From a virus: a stretch of DNA of 36,197 nt. Both the position numbers and the translations under genes were made by a program. The notes beneath the pieces are model-generated. The model was not told the origin of the DNA, did no database searches, and was given only the letters and a program-made list of their open reading frames with translations. Within the stretch, counting starts at the first letter, position 1; every line of letters begins with the position of its first letter. Shown here piece after piece: positions 22,572 to 30,034 of the stretch. The stretch lies in the IMG/VR virus record IMGVR_UViG_3300005613_000208, positions 1-36,197 of that record; one strand, given 5' to 3'.

Positions 22572-22888
22572 TTTCCCGGCTGCTTCGCGTTTCCCTGGTC
22601 TAACATTGATTCGTTGAACATTTCGACAATCTCGCCTAATTTATCCGGCTCGGTATCAAACAGGTCACACGTTTCATAATAGTCGTTATTATATTGTTGA
22701 CCGGCTACCCTTGCGCCGTGTTTCAATGCAATATGTGCAATGTTCAACATCGTTTCGAATGTGATCTCCAGCGACTTACCGAAATCGTCACCCGTAAACC
22801 TTAATCCAGCTGCGCTGTAAATTTCTGCCTTTGCAGCCATTCCAAAATTGAGTGGGTAATCCTTACCGTTTAGTGTTATGCTATTCAT
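22541..22888 (-). CDS. Tail assembly chaperone (G-like)
   Basis: This 115-residue protein starts MNSITLNGKDYPLNFGMAAK. It then has a helical core (SLEITFETMLNIAHIALKHG) and an acidic region with YETCDLFDTEPDKLGEIVEM, and ends in a Lys/Ala/Pro-rich tail (KQPGKQKAKPAAKK). This pattern (an opening beta hairpin, helices, then a low-complexity tail holding the slippery sequence) is typical of tail chaperones preceding a tape measure. The 3' end carries two in-frame X-XXY-YYZ heptamers. The main product ends at 22541; a minority should shift into the next frame. Confidence 0.8.
   Translation of the reverse strand: MNSITLNGKDYPLNFGMAAKAEIYSAAGLRFTGDDFGKSLEITFETMLNIAHIALKHGARVAGQQYNNDYYETCDLFDTEPDKLGEIVEMFNESMLDQGNAKQPGKQKAKPAAKK
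22571..22577 (-). other. Programmed -1 frameshift site GGGAAAG
   Basis: On the minus strand the chaperone gene reads CCG GGA AAG, giving the heptamer G-GGA-AAG in the zero frame, identical to the lambda G/GT slippery site. A second in-frame heptamer GGGAAAC lies at 22589-22595. The -1 frame is open from both sites through to 22191. Confidence 0.8.
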
Positions 22889-22939
22889 GTGTAAATTAGT
22901 TTAGTTGTGTTTAATATAAATTTGCTTTTATAGGTGATA

Positions 22940-22963
22940 GGGTACGCACCGAAATGCGTACCC
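22940..22963 (-). terminator. Hairpin after the tail tube gene
   Basis: A perfect 9-bp stem GGGTACGCA/TGCGTACCC (22940-22948 with 22955-22963) with a 6-base loop lies 12 bases past the tail tube stop. The T-run after it is poor (TATCACCT), so it may be a weak attenuator or an RNA end-stabiliser that raises tube protein over the chaperones, rather than a full terminator. Confidence 0.5.
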
Positions 22964-22975
22964 CTCACTTATCAA

Positions 22976-23407
22976 TTATGTATTAGCTACTGCTATAGCA
23001 CCAGTAAATGTAAAGCTAATAGACACTGTTACATTGTCTTCTGCCGCTGGTGAACTTATCTCCACACTTGATAGATATACATCACCTTCAAATGTGATAT
23101 CTGCCGAGTCGCTCGTTTGGTAAATTGCGTGAATCGTAGTTCTATTTGTAATGCACTGCGTATAGAAGTCATGCAAGCTATACGCGGCAGATGCGTCACC
23201 AATAAAGAAAAAGGAAGCAGAACCTGTTGCGCCGCGAATACCTTCAAGAAATTCTTGCCAGCCAGCAGAATCCTTGCTTGTAATCTCCCGCGGTGAATGT
23301 GATATTGATATACTCGCGTCTGTTGTGTGCGCTATTTGCGTTTCACTGCCTGACGCGCCGAGATACAGCGCAAAGTCCGTACTGTTTACTACTGTTTGTG
23401 TACCCAT
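22976..23407 (-). CDS. Major tail tube protein
   Basis: This 143-residue protein belongs to the TP901-1-type tail tube group. It starts with NSTDFALYLGASGSETQIAH, followed by SHSPREITSKDSAGWQEFLE near residue 37 (the REITSKDS-GW motif is typical of the group). Beta strands end in VTVSISFTFTGAIAV. Tube proteins polymerise around the tape measure. The hairpin just after the gene may allow higher expression. The length is in the usual range of 130-200. Confidence 0.88.
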   Translation of the reverse strand: MGTQTVVNSTDFALYLGASGSETQIAHTTDASISISHSPREITSKDSAGWQEFLEGIRGATGSASFFFIGDASAAYSLHDFYTQCITNRTTIHAIYQTSDSADITFEGDVYLSSVEISSPAAEDNVTVSISFTFTGAIAVANT

Positions 23408-23454
23408 GATATTTACTATTTATAACCGGTTATCAAATTAAATGTCGTCGTCTT

Positions 23455-23733
23455 TTATTCTTCTTCGTTATTTGCCGTTGGGTTTACCGTTTCAGGTTTG
23501 TCCTTTTTCCATAGTGAGCGTTTCCGCTTTGGCTTTTCCTCCTCTTTTGCTTGTTTTAGCTTGTCGCCTAACATAGCAGCCCAAATTTCCGCGTTCGTAT
23601 CTTCCAGATATATCGCATTACCTTCTTTTACCAACCGTTCCGCGTACCTGCTTGATACGTTCAATTCTGTACCTTTTTGCCAAGTTTTATTCCCGCTGCC
23701 TTTCGGCGTTTCTTTTATGATGCGTATTTTCAT
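23455..23733 (-). CDS. Small SH3-like structural accessory protein
   Basis: This 92-residue protein has a small beta unit at the start (MKIRIIKETPKGSGNKTWQK, then SSRYAERLVKEGNAIYL) and a Lys/Glu-rich tail (KEEEKPKRKRSLWKKDKPET). The sequence pattern, G-(T/D)-x-(L/V)-x(3-4)-A-x-R-L-(V/I)-x-x-G-x-A, is shared with the protein at 27918-28145 downstream of the capsid, so the two may be paralogues. In phages such proteins sit by the capsid and tail genes. The role is unknown. It is linked by ATGA to the gene upstream. Confidence 0.55.
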   Translation of the reverse strand: MKIRIIKETPKGSGNKTWQKGTELNVSSRYAERLVKEGNAIYLEDTNAEIWAAMLGDKLKQAKEEEKPKRKRSLWKKDKPETVNPTANNEEE

Positions 23734-23978
23734 AACTGTATAATTTCTGCCTGATTGTCAGTTTGTGGATTCCAATCCTCACTCAACTCCTCTACATATT
23801 CCATATCTGATGGATATGAAGGGTGTGTGAGAATAGCGTATTTGTCTTGCGTAGGGTGCTTTACAGGTTCTGCATATTTCGCGGTCACATCACCTGGGTT
23901 TCTTCCATATCCTTCCCTAATTACGACCTGTCTATCGTATTCTTCGCATTGTTGTAAAGTTCCTATGTAATATGCCAT
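23730..23978 (-). CDS. Small protein of tail module
   Basis: This 82-residue protein starts MAYYIGTLQQCEEYDRQVVI. It has a segment with ATLHPS-like strands (QDKYAILTHPSYPSDMEYVE) and an acidic end. I do not recognise a family. It lies between the large LamG-like protein and the tail tube gene. Small proteins at this place in Bacteroidota phages often accompany the LamG-like gene. Confidence 0.5.
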   Translation of the reverse strand: MAYYIGTLQQCEEYDRQVVIREGYGRNPGDVTAKYAEPVKHPTQDKYAILTHPSYPSDMEYVEELSEDWNPQTDNQAEIIQL

Positions 23979-23995
23979 GGTGTATAGTTTTTAAA

Positions 23996-25756
23996 TTAAT
24001 ATCCGTCTGGTACTGTTACCGTCCATCCTTTTCCACGTAAATTGTCTATTGCTGTTTGCGCTGTTGCTGTCGTTGCATTACCCCCACCTGTTATATCAAG
24101 TGTGCCATTAGACTGTCCAGCCGTGTCAATGGATACTACTATATTCTCAATTGATTGTGATGTTAGGTTGGTATTAATAAAAGCATTTGTAAAATTTGTT
24201 GCTGCGCAGCTATCAAACATATTTTTTGGTATGATGGTAAGTGATAAGCAGTCACGCCATGCCTCACTAAAATTCGTACCGCTACTGGTATCTATCAACG
24301 GGAAACTGGTAAATTCCGACCTATCACGCCAATAACGCTCAAATGATGTAATATCCGAAAAGTCCCAATCTGTATAATTCACTATTGATTCAATAGCTGT
24401 TTTTTCCGAAGCACTCAAAGTCCTATTCCATATAATCCGAATAGTTTCATTTAATGGATGGTCTGTAAAGTTTGCATCTGCAAGTAAATTGTATGCTCCG
24501 TTTATATCAACTTCGTAAAATGCTGAACCATCAGCACCAGCCATTAACATAGTGCCAGTAGCTGTAAGGCTTGAAATCCCTAAATTATCGTTAGTGCCAT
24601 CGTACTGAATTACGTTATATCCGTTGGAAGTGATTAATGAGCCACCACTGACTATTTTAGCTTGATGAGATGCCGTTGATTGTGTAGCATCATTAGTATT
24701 AGCTGATTGGTCGTACCAAGTCACGACAAAACCGTCAGCGTTGTAAATGTCGTAATACTGATTTATATTACCCTCAATGGTAGTACGGTTGGAGGATTGG
24801 TCGGAGTTATACAGAACAATCTCCTGCAGTGTGCCATCAAATATTTGAGTGTTTGCGCCATTGGCATTAGCACCTATGTATAAAGGGTTGCCACTATCAA
24901 ACGAACCTATTGAACCTGTAAGACTATCTTCAAGTAACGAATTAGTATATTCATCTACCTGTGTTTGAGAAAATAAAACCGATACAAGATTTTGCCCTGT
25001 TCTTATTATGTTGGATAATTGTATAGATGCAGTGCCATCGTCAATTGCTGTAACATCTGCTGCATTGGTATATTTATGATGCCACCCTTGAACAGTACCT
25101 GCATCGCCTGTACCCCTTGTGTCAATCACTCTTTGATTTGTTGCTGTTGATGAAGCAATGTAAAAATGTGATGCACTTGTGCCTGTTGGATAACCAGAAG
25201 ATGTCGCCAAATAATCATCGCTGCCATCAAAATCTATCGCAGATTGTCCATTCTCCAAAATCACACTCCCAGCACTAACAATTTTAGGCTGATTAGCTGC
25301 TGTACTTTGGGTTGCATGAAGTGAGTTACCGCTTTGATCGTACCACGTTGTTACAAAGCCGTCATTAGCACCCGTCCATGTGGTCAGCGTGCCGTCATTA
25401 ATTTCAGTAGGATTGAAGTCTGCTTCTGCGTTATCGCTTGACCTCCGCACCCTGACAACGTCACCCGTATAAGCTGTCCGAACATATCGCAAAGAATAGG
25501 CAGCCGCAGCCGATGCAGTGTCTAATGGCAAAGTGTCTGAATAGCCATTCACCCAATCAGTCATAGTACCGTCACTAACTTCTGCAGCTGTGAAGTCACT
25601 TTCTGCATTATCCGATGAACGCCTTAACCGTACTATGTTAGTCGTGTCTAAACTTAAATCGTATAATGAATAAGCAGCAACCGCACCCGAAAACTGTTCA
25701 AGTAGTTTAAGCAATATGCCGCCAGCATCAATGCCAAGTCCTAAACCTAATCGCAT
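23996..25756 (-). CDS. LamG/arabinofuranosidase-like and BspA-like structural protein
   Basis: This 586-residue protein starts with a duplicated unit, near residues 40 (VRLRRSSDNAESDFTAAEVS) and 100 (VRVRRSSDNAEADFNPTEIN). A LamG/concanavalin-like domain follows (WYDQSGNSLHATQSTAANQP, then AIDFDGSDDYLAT), with a second WYDQS-x-N copy near 345. The C-terminal part (from FERYWRDRSEFTSFPLIDTS) has the short leucine-rich repeats of BspA/DUF285 type (LTIIPKNMFDSCAATNFTNA). All are sugar- or protein-binding folds. It is probably a head or tail decoration that binds the host or mucus. It lies between connector genes and the tail tube. Confidence 0.65.
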   Translation of the reverse strand: MRLGLGLGIDAGGILLKLLEQFSGAVAAYSLYDLSLDTTNIVRLRRSSDNAESDFTAAEVSDGTMTDWVNGYSDTLPLDTASAAAAYSLRYVRTAYTGDVVRVRRSSDNAEADFNPTEINDGTLTTWTGANDGFVTTWYDQSGNSLHATQSTAANQPKIVSAGSVILENGQSAIDFDGSDDYLATSSGYPTGTSASHFYIASSTATNQRVIDTRGTGDAGTVQGWHHKYTNAADVTAIDDGTASIQLSNIIRTGQNLVSVLFSQTQVDEYTNSLLEDSLTGSIGSFDSGNPLYIGANANGANTQIFDGTLQEIVLYNSDQSSNRTTIEGNINQYYDIYNADGFVVTWYDQSANTNDATQSTASHQAKIVSGGSLITSNGYNVIQYDGTNDNLGISSLTATGTMLMAGADGSAFYEVDINGAYNLLADANFTDHPLNETIRIIWNRTLSASEKTAIESIVNYTDWDFSDITSFERYWRDRSEFTSFPLIDTSSGTNFSEAWRDCLSLTIIPKNMFDSCAATNFTNAFINTNLTSQSIENIVVSIDTAGQSNGTLDITGGGNATTATAQTAIDNLRGKGWTVTVPDGY

Positions 25757-26049
25757 TAGTCAACAATTCCGTTAAAGTCTCCAGCGTAAATGATAACCGC
25801 ACCGCTGTCAACGGTAATATCAGTTAACTCGCCGTAAATAATAAAACCTGTAGGAATGCTTTTATTCGTGTACGTATTCCCACTTTTAGCATCCGTGTAA
25901 TCTACCTGAGAAGTTTCAACTGCTATAATAGCATAATACACTACACCAGCAGTCGTAGCACCGTCAGCATTTACCCGCCAGTAATGGCCCTTTTGTCCAA
26001 ATTGCGCTTGCGCTTGCTGTATATGTACCCCATGATCAAAATCAGCCAT
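25756..26049 (-). CDS. Small structural protein, head-tail module
   Basis: This 97-residue beta-rich protein has HIQQAQAQFGQKGHYWRVNA at the start and ends AVIIYAGDFNGIVD. No membrane segment or catalytic motif was seen. It is coupled by TAATG to the LamG-like gene and follows the tail completion gene by 12 bases, so it is likely a virion component or assembly factor. The family was not recognised. Confidence 0.55.
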   Translation of the reverse strand: MADFDHGVHIQQAQAQFGQKGHYWRVNADGATTAGVVYYAIIAVETSQVDYTDAKSGNTYTNKSIPTGFIIYGELTDITVDSGAVIIYAGDFNGIVD

Positions 26050-26060
26050 GATATTGTTTT

Positions 26061-26471
26061 TTATCTGTTTACCCTTATTTTATAATTCATTGTCACAACG
26101 TATACATCGGACTGCTTATCAAAGCCCTGATCGCCGTCTAAAAATTGTATGCCGTCAATAGCAATCGTGTTATATGTTCCAGGTGTTACGCGGTCTAATG
26201 CCGTACGCACCTTTTTAGCTAAATCAGTAATAACACTGTATCCTGATGCCGTGCCATCGTCAACGTCGAAACAATCCACATCGACAAAATAATGGTCTAC
26301 TGTACTCGCACCACTTTTGGTATCGTGCGGCGTAGTACCTTCAACGCGCATAGTGATAAAAGGGAACGTAGTGTTTTCCGGCCCGATAACCGGATAGATA
26401 GCGGTAGTGATCGCGGAAACGTCCGCGTCATTTACCAAAATGTTGTATACCGCTTTCAATACTGGTTCCAT
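26061..26471 (-). CDS. Tail completion protein, DUF3168-like
   Basis: This 136-residue protein opens EPVLKAVYNILVNDADVSAI, followed by YPVIGPENTTFPFITMRVEG near residue 28. It has a middle GYSVITDLAKKVRTALDRVT helix and an ending YVVTMNYKIRV. This is the typical DUF3168/gpU-like tail terminator plan: an N-terminal helix, a (P/T)FP(F/Y)ITM strand, and a helix followed by strands. Such proteins cap the tail at the head side. It follows the HK97 gp10-like gene with a one-base overlap. Confidence 0.8.
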   Translation of the reverse strand: MEPVLKAVYNILVNDADVSAITTAIYPVIGPENTTFPFITMRVEGTTPHDTKSGASTVDHYFVDVDCFDVDDGTASGYSVITDLAKKVRTALDRVTPGTYNTIAIDGIQFLDGDQGFDKQSDVYVVTMNYKIRVNR

Positions 26472-26995
26472 TATACGCTTGCTACAAATTTGTTCATGTC
26501 ACGGTTCGCTAATTCCGTTTGTTTCTTTAGATCGTTTAGTATCTTCTGCACCACTATACCGCGTTTGTTTTGGTACGCTTTCATAATGAAGTCAGTACCT
26601 TTTATGCCTTTTACCGTTCCGTAGGCATTGAAATAGCCGTAAAATCCATCGGCTCTTCTATCTCCATGTTTTGCACCTTTTCGACGCGGCCCGATATATA
26701 CTACGGTGCTGTCTTTGTCACGCGCCGGGAATACCGTAATTGATCGCTTTAGGTTTCCAGGCTGTAACTTCTTACGGTTCTTGTTCCCAGCGTACTTGAT
26801 GTAGTGCGCCTTCTTACTCATTGGCGCAAGGTGTACCATTTCCATTTGGAATATCTCGGCATTCTCTTCGTGTACCTTCCGCACCGCTTCGCCGCTTAGA
26901 TACCTTCCTGTTACGCGGCGTAGTTCTTTTATTGTCTCCTGAATACTTCTATTCAGTTCACCGTGGTCAACGTATGCGTATCCCGTACTGCTCAT
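26471..26995 (-). CDS. HK97 gp10-like tail/head-tail protein
   Basis: This 174-residue basic protein has the HK97 gp10 pattern: an N-terminal helix, then HLAPMSKKAHYIKYAGNKN (the (A/P)-(V/P)-x-x-G-x-L region, here PGNLKRSITVFPARDKDST), VVYIGPRRKGAKHGDRRADG, and a C-terminal PF-x-x(A/K) type helix (GTDFIMKAYQNKRGIVVQKI). These proteins join head completion to tail assembly. It sits directly between the head closure and tail completion genes, the usual place. Confidence 0.85.
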   Translation of the reverse strand: MSSTGYAYVDHGELNRSIQETIKELRRVTGRYLSGEAVRKVHEENAEIFQMEMVHLAPMSKKAHYIKYAGNKNRKKLQPGNLKRSITVFPARDKDSTVVYIGPRRKGAKHGDRRADGFYGYFNAYGTVKGIKGTDFIMKAYQNKRGIVVQKILNDLKKQTELANRDMNKFVASV

Positions 26996-27354
26996 TAAAC
27001 ACGCTTTTCCGTTAGTATTAAATGAAAGCCCTGCCGCCCTATTTCTTCAATGTGAATAATGTCGTATGTCTGCGATTCGTATTCTATCCAATACTTGTTC
27101 GTTAGTCCTGAATAATACCGTATCAAAAATTCTATGCGGCTATTCATTTCTTGCCTTCCAGCTTCCGCTTCTTCGTCACCGAACTTGTATATAATCTTTG
27201 CCCATACTGTATCGTCAGTAACCACGTTTGGCACTTGCTGACCGCTATCGCCTGTCGTATAGCTGCTGGACTTTAGGCTAATTTGCCTATCCATATCGCC
27301 AATGCTTATTTTTTCGGCTCCCTTTAAAATCGCCATAGTCGATACGGTTGACAT
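26995..27354 (-). CDS. Head-tail joining / head closure protein
   Basis: This 119-residue protein has IGDMDRQISLKSSSYTTGDS near residue 17 (the G-x-(L/M)-R/D-x-x-(I/V)-x-(I/L) opening of head-tail adaptors) and NVVTDDTVWAKIIYKFGDEE near 40. It ends IIHIEEIGRQGFHLILTEKR. This is the Phage_H_T_join family. It is inserted between the connector and gp10-like genes and overlaps the connector gene by 31 bases. It caps the portal vertex before the tail attaches. Confidence 0.82.
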   Translation of the reverse strand: MSTVSTMAILKGAEKISIGDMDRQISLKSSSYTTGDSGQQVPNVVTDDTVWAKIIYKFGDEEAEAGRQEMNSRIEFLIRYYSGLTNKYWIEYESQTYDIIHIEEIGRQGFHLILTEKRV

Positions 27355-27914
27355 AAATAACTAACCGCTTGAGGTAATGCAGCGGTCTTAAATGGTGAAC
27401 GTCCTATCCTGTCTTCCCTATTCTGGTACAGGTAGCCTATAAGCATACGCACCGCTTGAATTAAAGGCTCAGGTACATCAGTAGCCGCGTCACCGTACCC
27501 AGCAACAAAGCGTATGGTTACAGCATTACGCCTTACGTCTAGGTTAGGCCAGGTTTCGTCATCGTCTAAATACACACGCGGGAAAATAGCTGCATCGTCT
27601 AAATTATACTTTGCACTATTAAAGGTGCTTTCCGTATCATTTAGAAAATACTTAAACGATGTGATACTTTGGACTGGTCCTTTATGCAATTCAACGTAAT
27701 CCTGATATTGTGGCAAGTCATCGAAATACTGCTCCCAGGTTTGCGTAATCAGTGCGCGCCCCGTATATTCCTCGACCATTTTAGTAGCTACTTCCACTAA
27801 ACTATCAATGTAGGTATCTTCGGAAGATCCGGATACTTTCAGATGCAGCTTCGCGTTAGTCGTTGTGATTAACTCGCTCGCCGGCGCTGTTATTAGTTTA
27901 GTAGAAGATTGCAT
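27324..27914 (-). CDS. Head-tail connector (gp6-like)
   Basis: This 196-residue protein has TTNAKLHLKVSGSSEDTYID near residue 18 and a helical segment EVATKMVEEYTGRALITQTW near 41. The strands in GPVQSITSFKYFLNDTESTF are followed by a closing PEPLIQAVRMLIGYLYQNRE helix. This is the HK97 gp6-like adaptor plan, with the K-x-H-L-K/R-(I/V) start and the EEYTGR-x-LI-x-Q-TW signature. It binds the portal ring after packaging. The order capsid - connector - closure - gp10 - completion is complete here. Confidence 0.87.
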   Translation of the reverse strand: MQSSTKLITAPASELITTTNAKLHLKVSGSSEDTYIDSLVEVATKMVEEYTGRALITQTWEQYFDDLPQYQDYVELHKGPVQSITSFKYFLNDTESTFNSAKYNLDDAAIFPRVYLDDDETWPNLDVRRNAVTIRFVAGYGDAATDVPEPLIQAVRMLIGYLYQNREDRIGRSPFKTAALPQAVSYLCQPYRLWRF

Positions 27915-27917
27915 TTA

Positions 27918-28145
27918 CTACGCTTTTTTTCTTCTGCGTCTGCGTGGTTTAGTTTCTGCCGTCTCATTTACGGCCTGTTCTGTTACCGGCTTTGCCGTTG
28001 CTCTCTGTGCTTTTTGCTCACGAACGGGAACGGCTATTCCAGCTTGTATTAGTCTTTTTGCTTCGTCATTGCCTATATCGGCAACGTCACCGGCTCTACG
28101 TCCGGCAACGTTACTGATAAGGCTTTTTATGAATTGTACTTTCAT
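27918..28145 (-). CDS. Small capsid-proximal protein
   Basis: This 75-residue protein starts MKVQFIKSLISNVAGRRAGD and contains VADIGNDEAKRLIQAGIAVP, then an Ala/Thr-rich stretch and a very basic end (KPRRRRRKKA). Similar proteins are often found directly after the major capsid gene in HK97-type phages, with an unknown role. It shares a short pattern with the protein at 23455-23733. The basic tail may bind DNA or RNA inside the head. Confidence 0.6.
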   Translation of the reverse strand: MKVQFIKSLISNVAGRRAGDVADIGNDEAKRLIQAGIAVPVREQKAQRATAKPVTEQAVNETAETKPRRRRRKKA

Positions 28146-28147
28146 GC

Positions 28148-29377
28148 TTATGAAGCTGCAAGTGCAAGGTGCTTCAGACTTAAATCGTCGATTAGCTCCC
28201 CATCTGCCCTTAAAAATCCAAAAAATCCGACCACTCGCTCATCCGCAAAGCGCTCAACAAGTCTGCGAAGCTCGAAGTCCTGTACCATTCTGATATAATA
28301 CTTCGACCAGTCACCGAAGTACATTACTTTTGAACCTGCGCCATCAGTCAACTCAGCTACATCATTGTTCACAACAATGTTATAGCCTTCAATTCTGCCC
28401 AAGGTACCGTTTTGTAAATCAGGAACATAAATAGCTCGATCGTCACTTGAACCTACTGTCAGCTTCTTAATTGCGGCAAGCGTACTATCGTGCATCATGA
28501 GCGCAACGTTAGGCCCAAATCTATATGCGCGGTCTACGCTATGGATCAAATCAAGGATTTCATCTCTTGTAATTGCATTTGTAGCTGATGCAGTTTTACC
28601 AGCACTTGTAGCCGTTGCAATTCCGTTAGGCTGTGTAGAACCTGTGCCGGTTGTCAATTCTGTATTCAGTATTCTACCGATACGTTCTGCAAGTAATTGC
28701 TGAATGAATGCATCTAAGTTGTAAGCTGAATCGTTTAGCAGTTCGTAGGAAACTTTAACCACTTTGGAAGTGTAAGTGTAAGCATCAAGCTGCTTGTTAG
28801 CAAATGTTATGTCAGAAATAGTATCTGCAACACCTTCCCCAATTCTTGCTCCAGTAACAGCAGTTTCATTCACATACGGGAAATTCAGTGTACCACCGTT
28901 GGCCGTTCTGATAATATTACCCGCTTCCATCATGCCGCTATATTGCGCCATGTATTTAACGATTTCATCAAACCAAAATTCAGGAACAGTATATCCACCG
29001 AGCCCATCGTTAGTCGTTATTTGGTCGTTTGTTCCCCTCTTTTCTACGCCTGCGGCTTTGCGCTCTTCTGCGTCTAAAGAATCGTATCCAAAGCGCAGCA
29101 GTTTACGGAAAGCTAACTTAGGATCAACTTCCTTGCGTTCAGCTTTAACCGCTTCTGTCTGGTCAATAATTCTTGACTTTTCAGCTTGTAGTCTTTCTTC
29201 ACGCTGGATAGCTTCGCCAAGTTCGCGGTACTTTGCTTCCAGTTCATCGTACTTTTGATTTTCTTCTGAAGTTGGTAGCCTGTTTTCAGACCTCGCACCG
29301 GATAGCACCTCTTCTTGTGCTTTCAGAATGCGTCCGCGTTCGTTACGCCATTCTTGAAGATCATATGAATTAGCCAT
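28148..29377 (-). CDS. Major capsid protein, HK97 fold
   Basis: This 409-residue protein has an N-terminal coiled-coil delta domain (residues 1-105, with KYDELEAKYRELGEAIQREE), presumably removed by the protease. The mature HK97 core then begins near GGYTVPEFWFDEIVKYMAQY at about 127. Other marks are AGNIIRTANGGTLNFPYVNE, KVVKVSYELLNDSAYNLDAF, a VALMMHDSTLAAIKKL segment and VMYFGDWSKYYIRMVQDFEL. It forms the icosahedral shell. It follows the protease gene by 18 bases and has an A/T-rich leader without a Shine-Dalgarno sequence. Confidence 0.95.
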   Translation of the reverse strand: MANSYDLQEWRNERGRILKAQEEVLSGARSENRLPTSEENQKYDELEAKYRELGEAIQREERLQAEKSRIIDQTEAVKAERKEVDPKLAFRKLLRFGYDSLDAEERKAAGVEKRGTNDQITTNDGLGGYTVPEFWFDEIVKYMAQYSGMMEAGNIIRTANGGTLNFPYVNETAVTGARIGEGVADTISDITFANKQLDAYTYTSKVVKVSYELLNDSAYNLDAFIQQLLAERIGRILNTELTTGTGSTQPNGIATATSAGKTASATNAITRDEILDLIHSVDRAYRFGPNVALMMHDSTLAAIKKLTVGSSDDRAIYVPDLQNGTLGRIEGYNIVVNNDVAELTDGAGSKVMYFGDWSKYYIRMVQDFELRRLVERFADERVVGFFGFLRADGELIDDLSLKHLALAAS

Positions 29378-29395
29378 GTTATGCTTATTTATTGT

Positions 29396-30034
29396 TTAAA
29401 AAAATTCTTTCATTCGTTCACGGGTTGTTTCGAGTTTATCGTAGTATGCCCGCAATTCTTCTTCGTTATATTTACTGTCGGCTTTCCCGTTTGTTTTTTC
29501 TTCTTTTACCTGTTTTGCCCATATATCGAATGACCGCTTTGCCACTGATGTATCGGAATAGGCAGGATACACCACTGGCGAGACGTCATAGATGCGGTCG
29601 AACTTGGTGATAGTACGCACCGTCTTACCGTCAAGCTCCTCCCACTTATCGCCACCGGCGGCAATAGTGAACGCAAATGATGACTTCGATACATCGCCGC
29701 GCTTGATAGCTTCGTACACATCCTCGCGGCTTTTTGGCAGTTCCGGTATTCGATAGCGCAAGCCTGTATCGTCTTCATTTACTTCAAGCGTTCCGGCAGA
29801 CCTTCGGCCCAATACCATATTTTCATCATGATTGTATAATGCTACTATATCAGGACTACGCTCTAATGCGTCACGAAATGCGCCTGGTTCGATCACTTCC
29901 GTAAACCAACCCAGCGTATTTGATTCGCTGTTATATACCGCCGCGTAACCTTCCACGCTGCGCGTGTCATCGTCTGCCGCGCGTAATTCTACGGCAAAGG
30001 TTCTGCGTTCAATGTTATTGCTCATTTGTTCCAT
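29396..30034 (-). CDS. Prohead maturation protease, S78 family
   Basis: This 212-residue protein has the U35/S78 herpesvirus-protease-like core: EGYAAVYNSES near residue 28, EVIEPGAFRDALERSPDIVA near 46, the catalytic His in LYNHDENMVLGR near 69, and the catalytic Ser in DVSKSSFAFTI near 118. It cleaves the capsid delta domain during maturation. The start could also be the ATG at 30025 (MSNNIERRTFA), which is more usual for the family. It overlaps the portal gene by 20 bases. The C-terminal tail is Glu/Lys-rich and helical. Confidence 0.92.
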   Translation of the reverse strand: MEQMSNNIERRTFAVELRAADDDTRSVEGYAAVYNSESNTLGWFTEVIEPGAFRDALERSPDIVALYNHDENMVLGRRSAGTLEVNEDDTGLRYRIPELPKSREDVYEAIKRGDVSKSSFAFTIAAGGDKWEELDGKTVRTITKFDRIYDVSPVVYPAYSDTSVAKRSFDIWAKQVKEEKTNGKADSKYNEEELRAYYDKLETTRERMKEFF

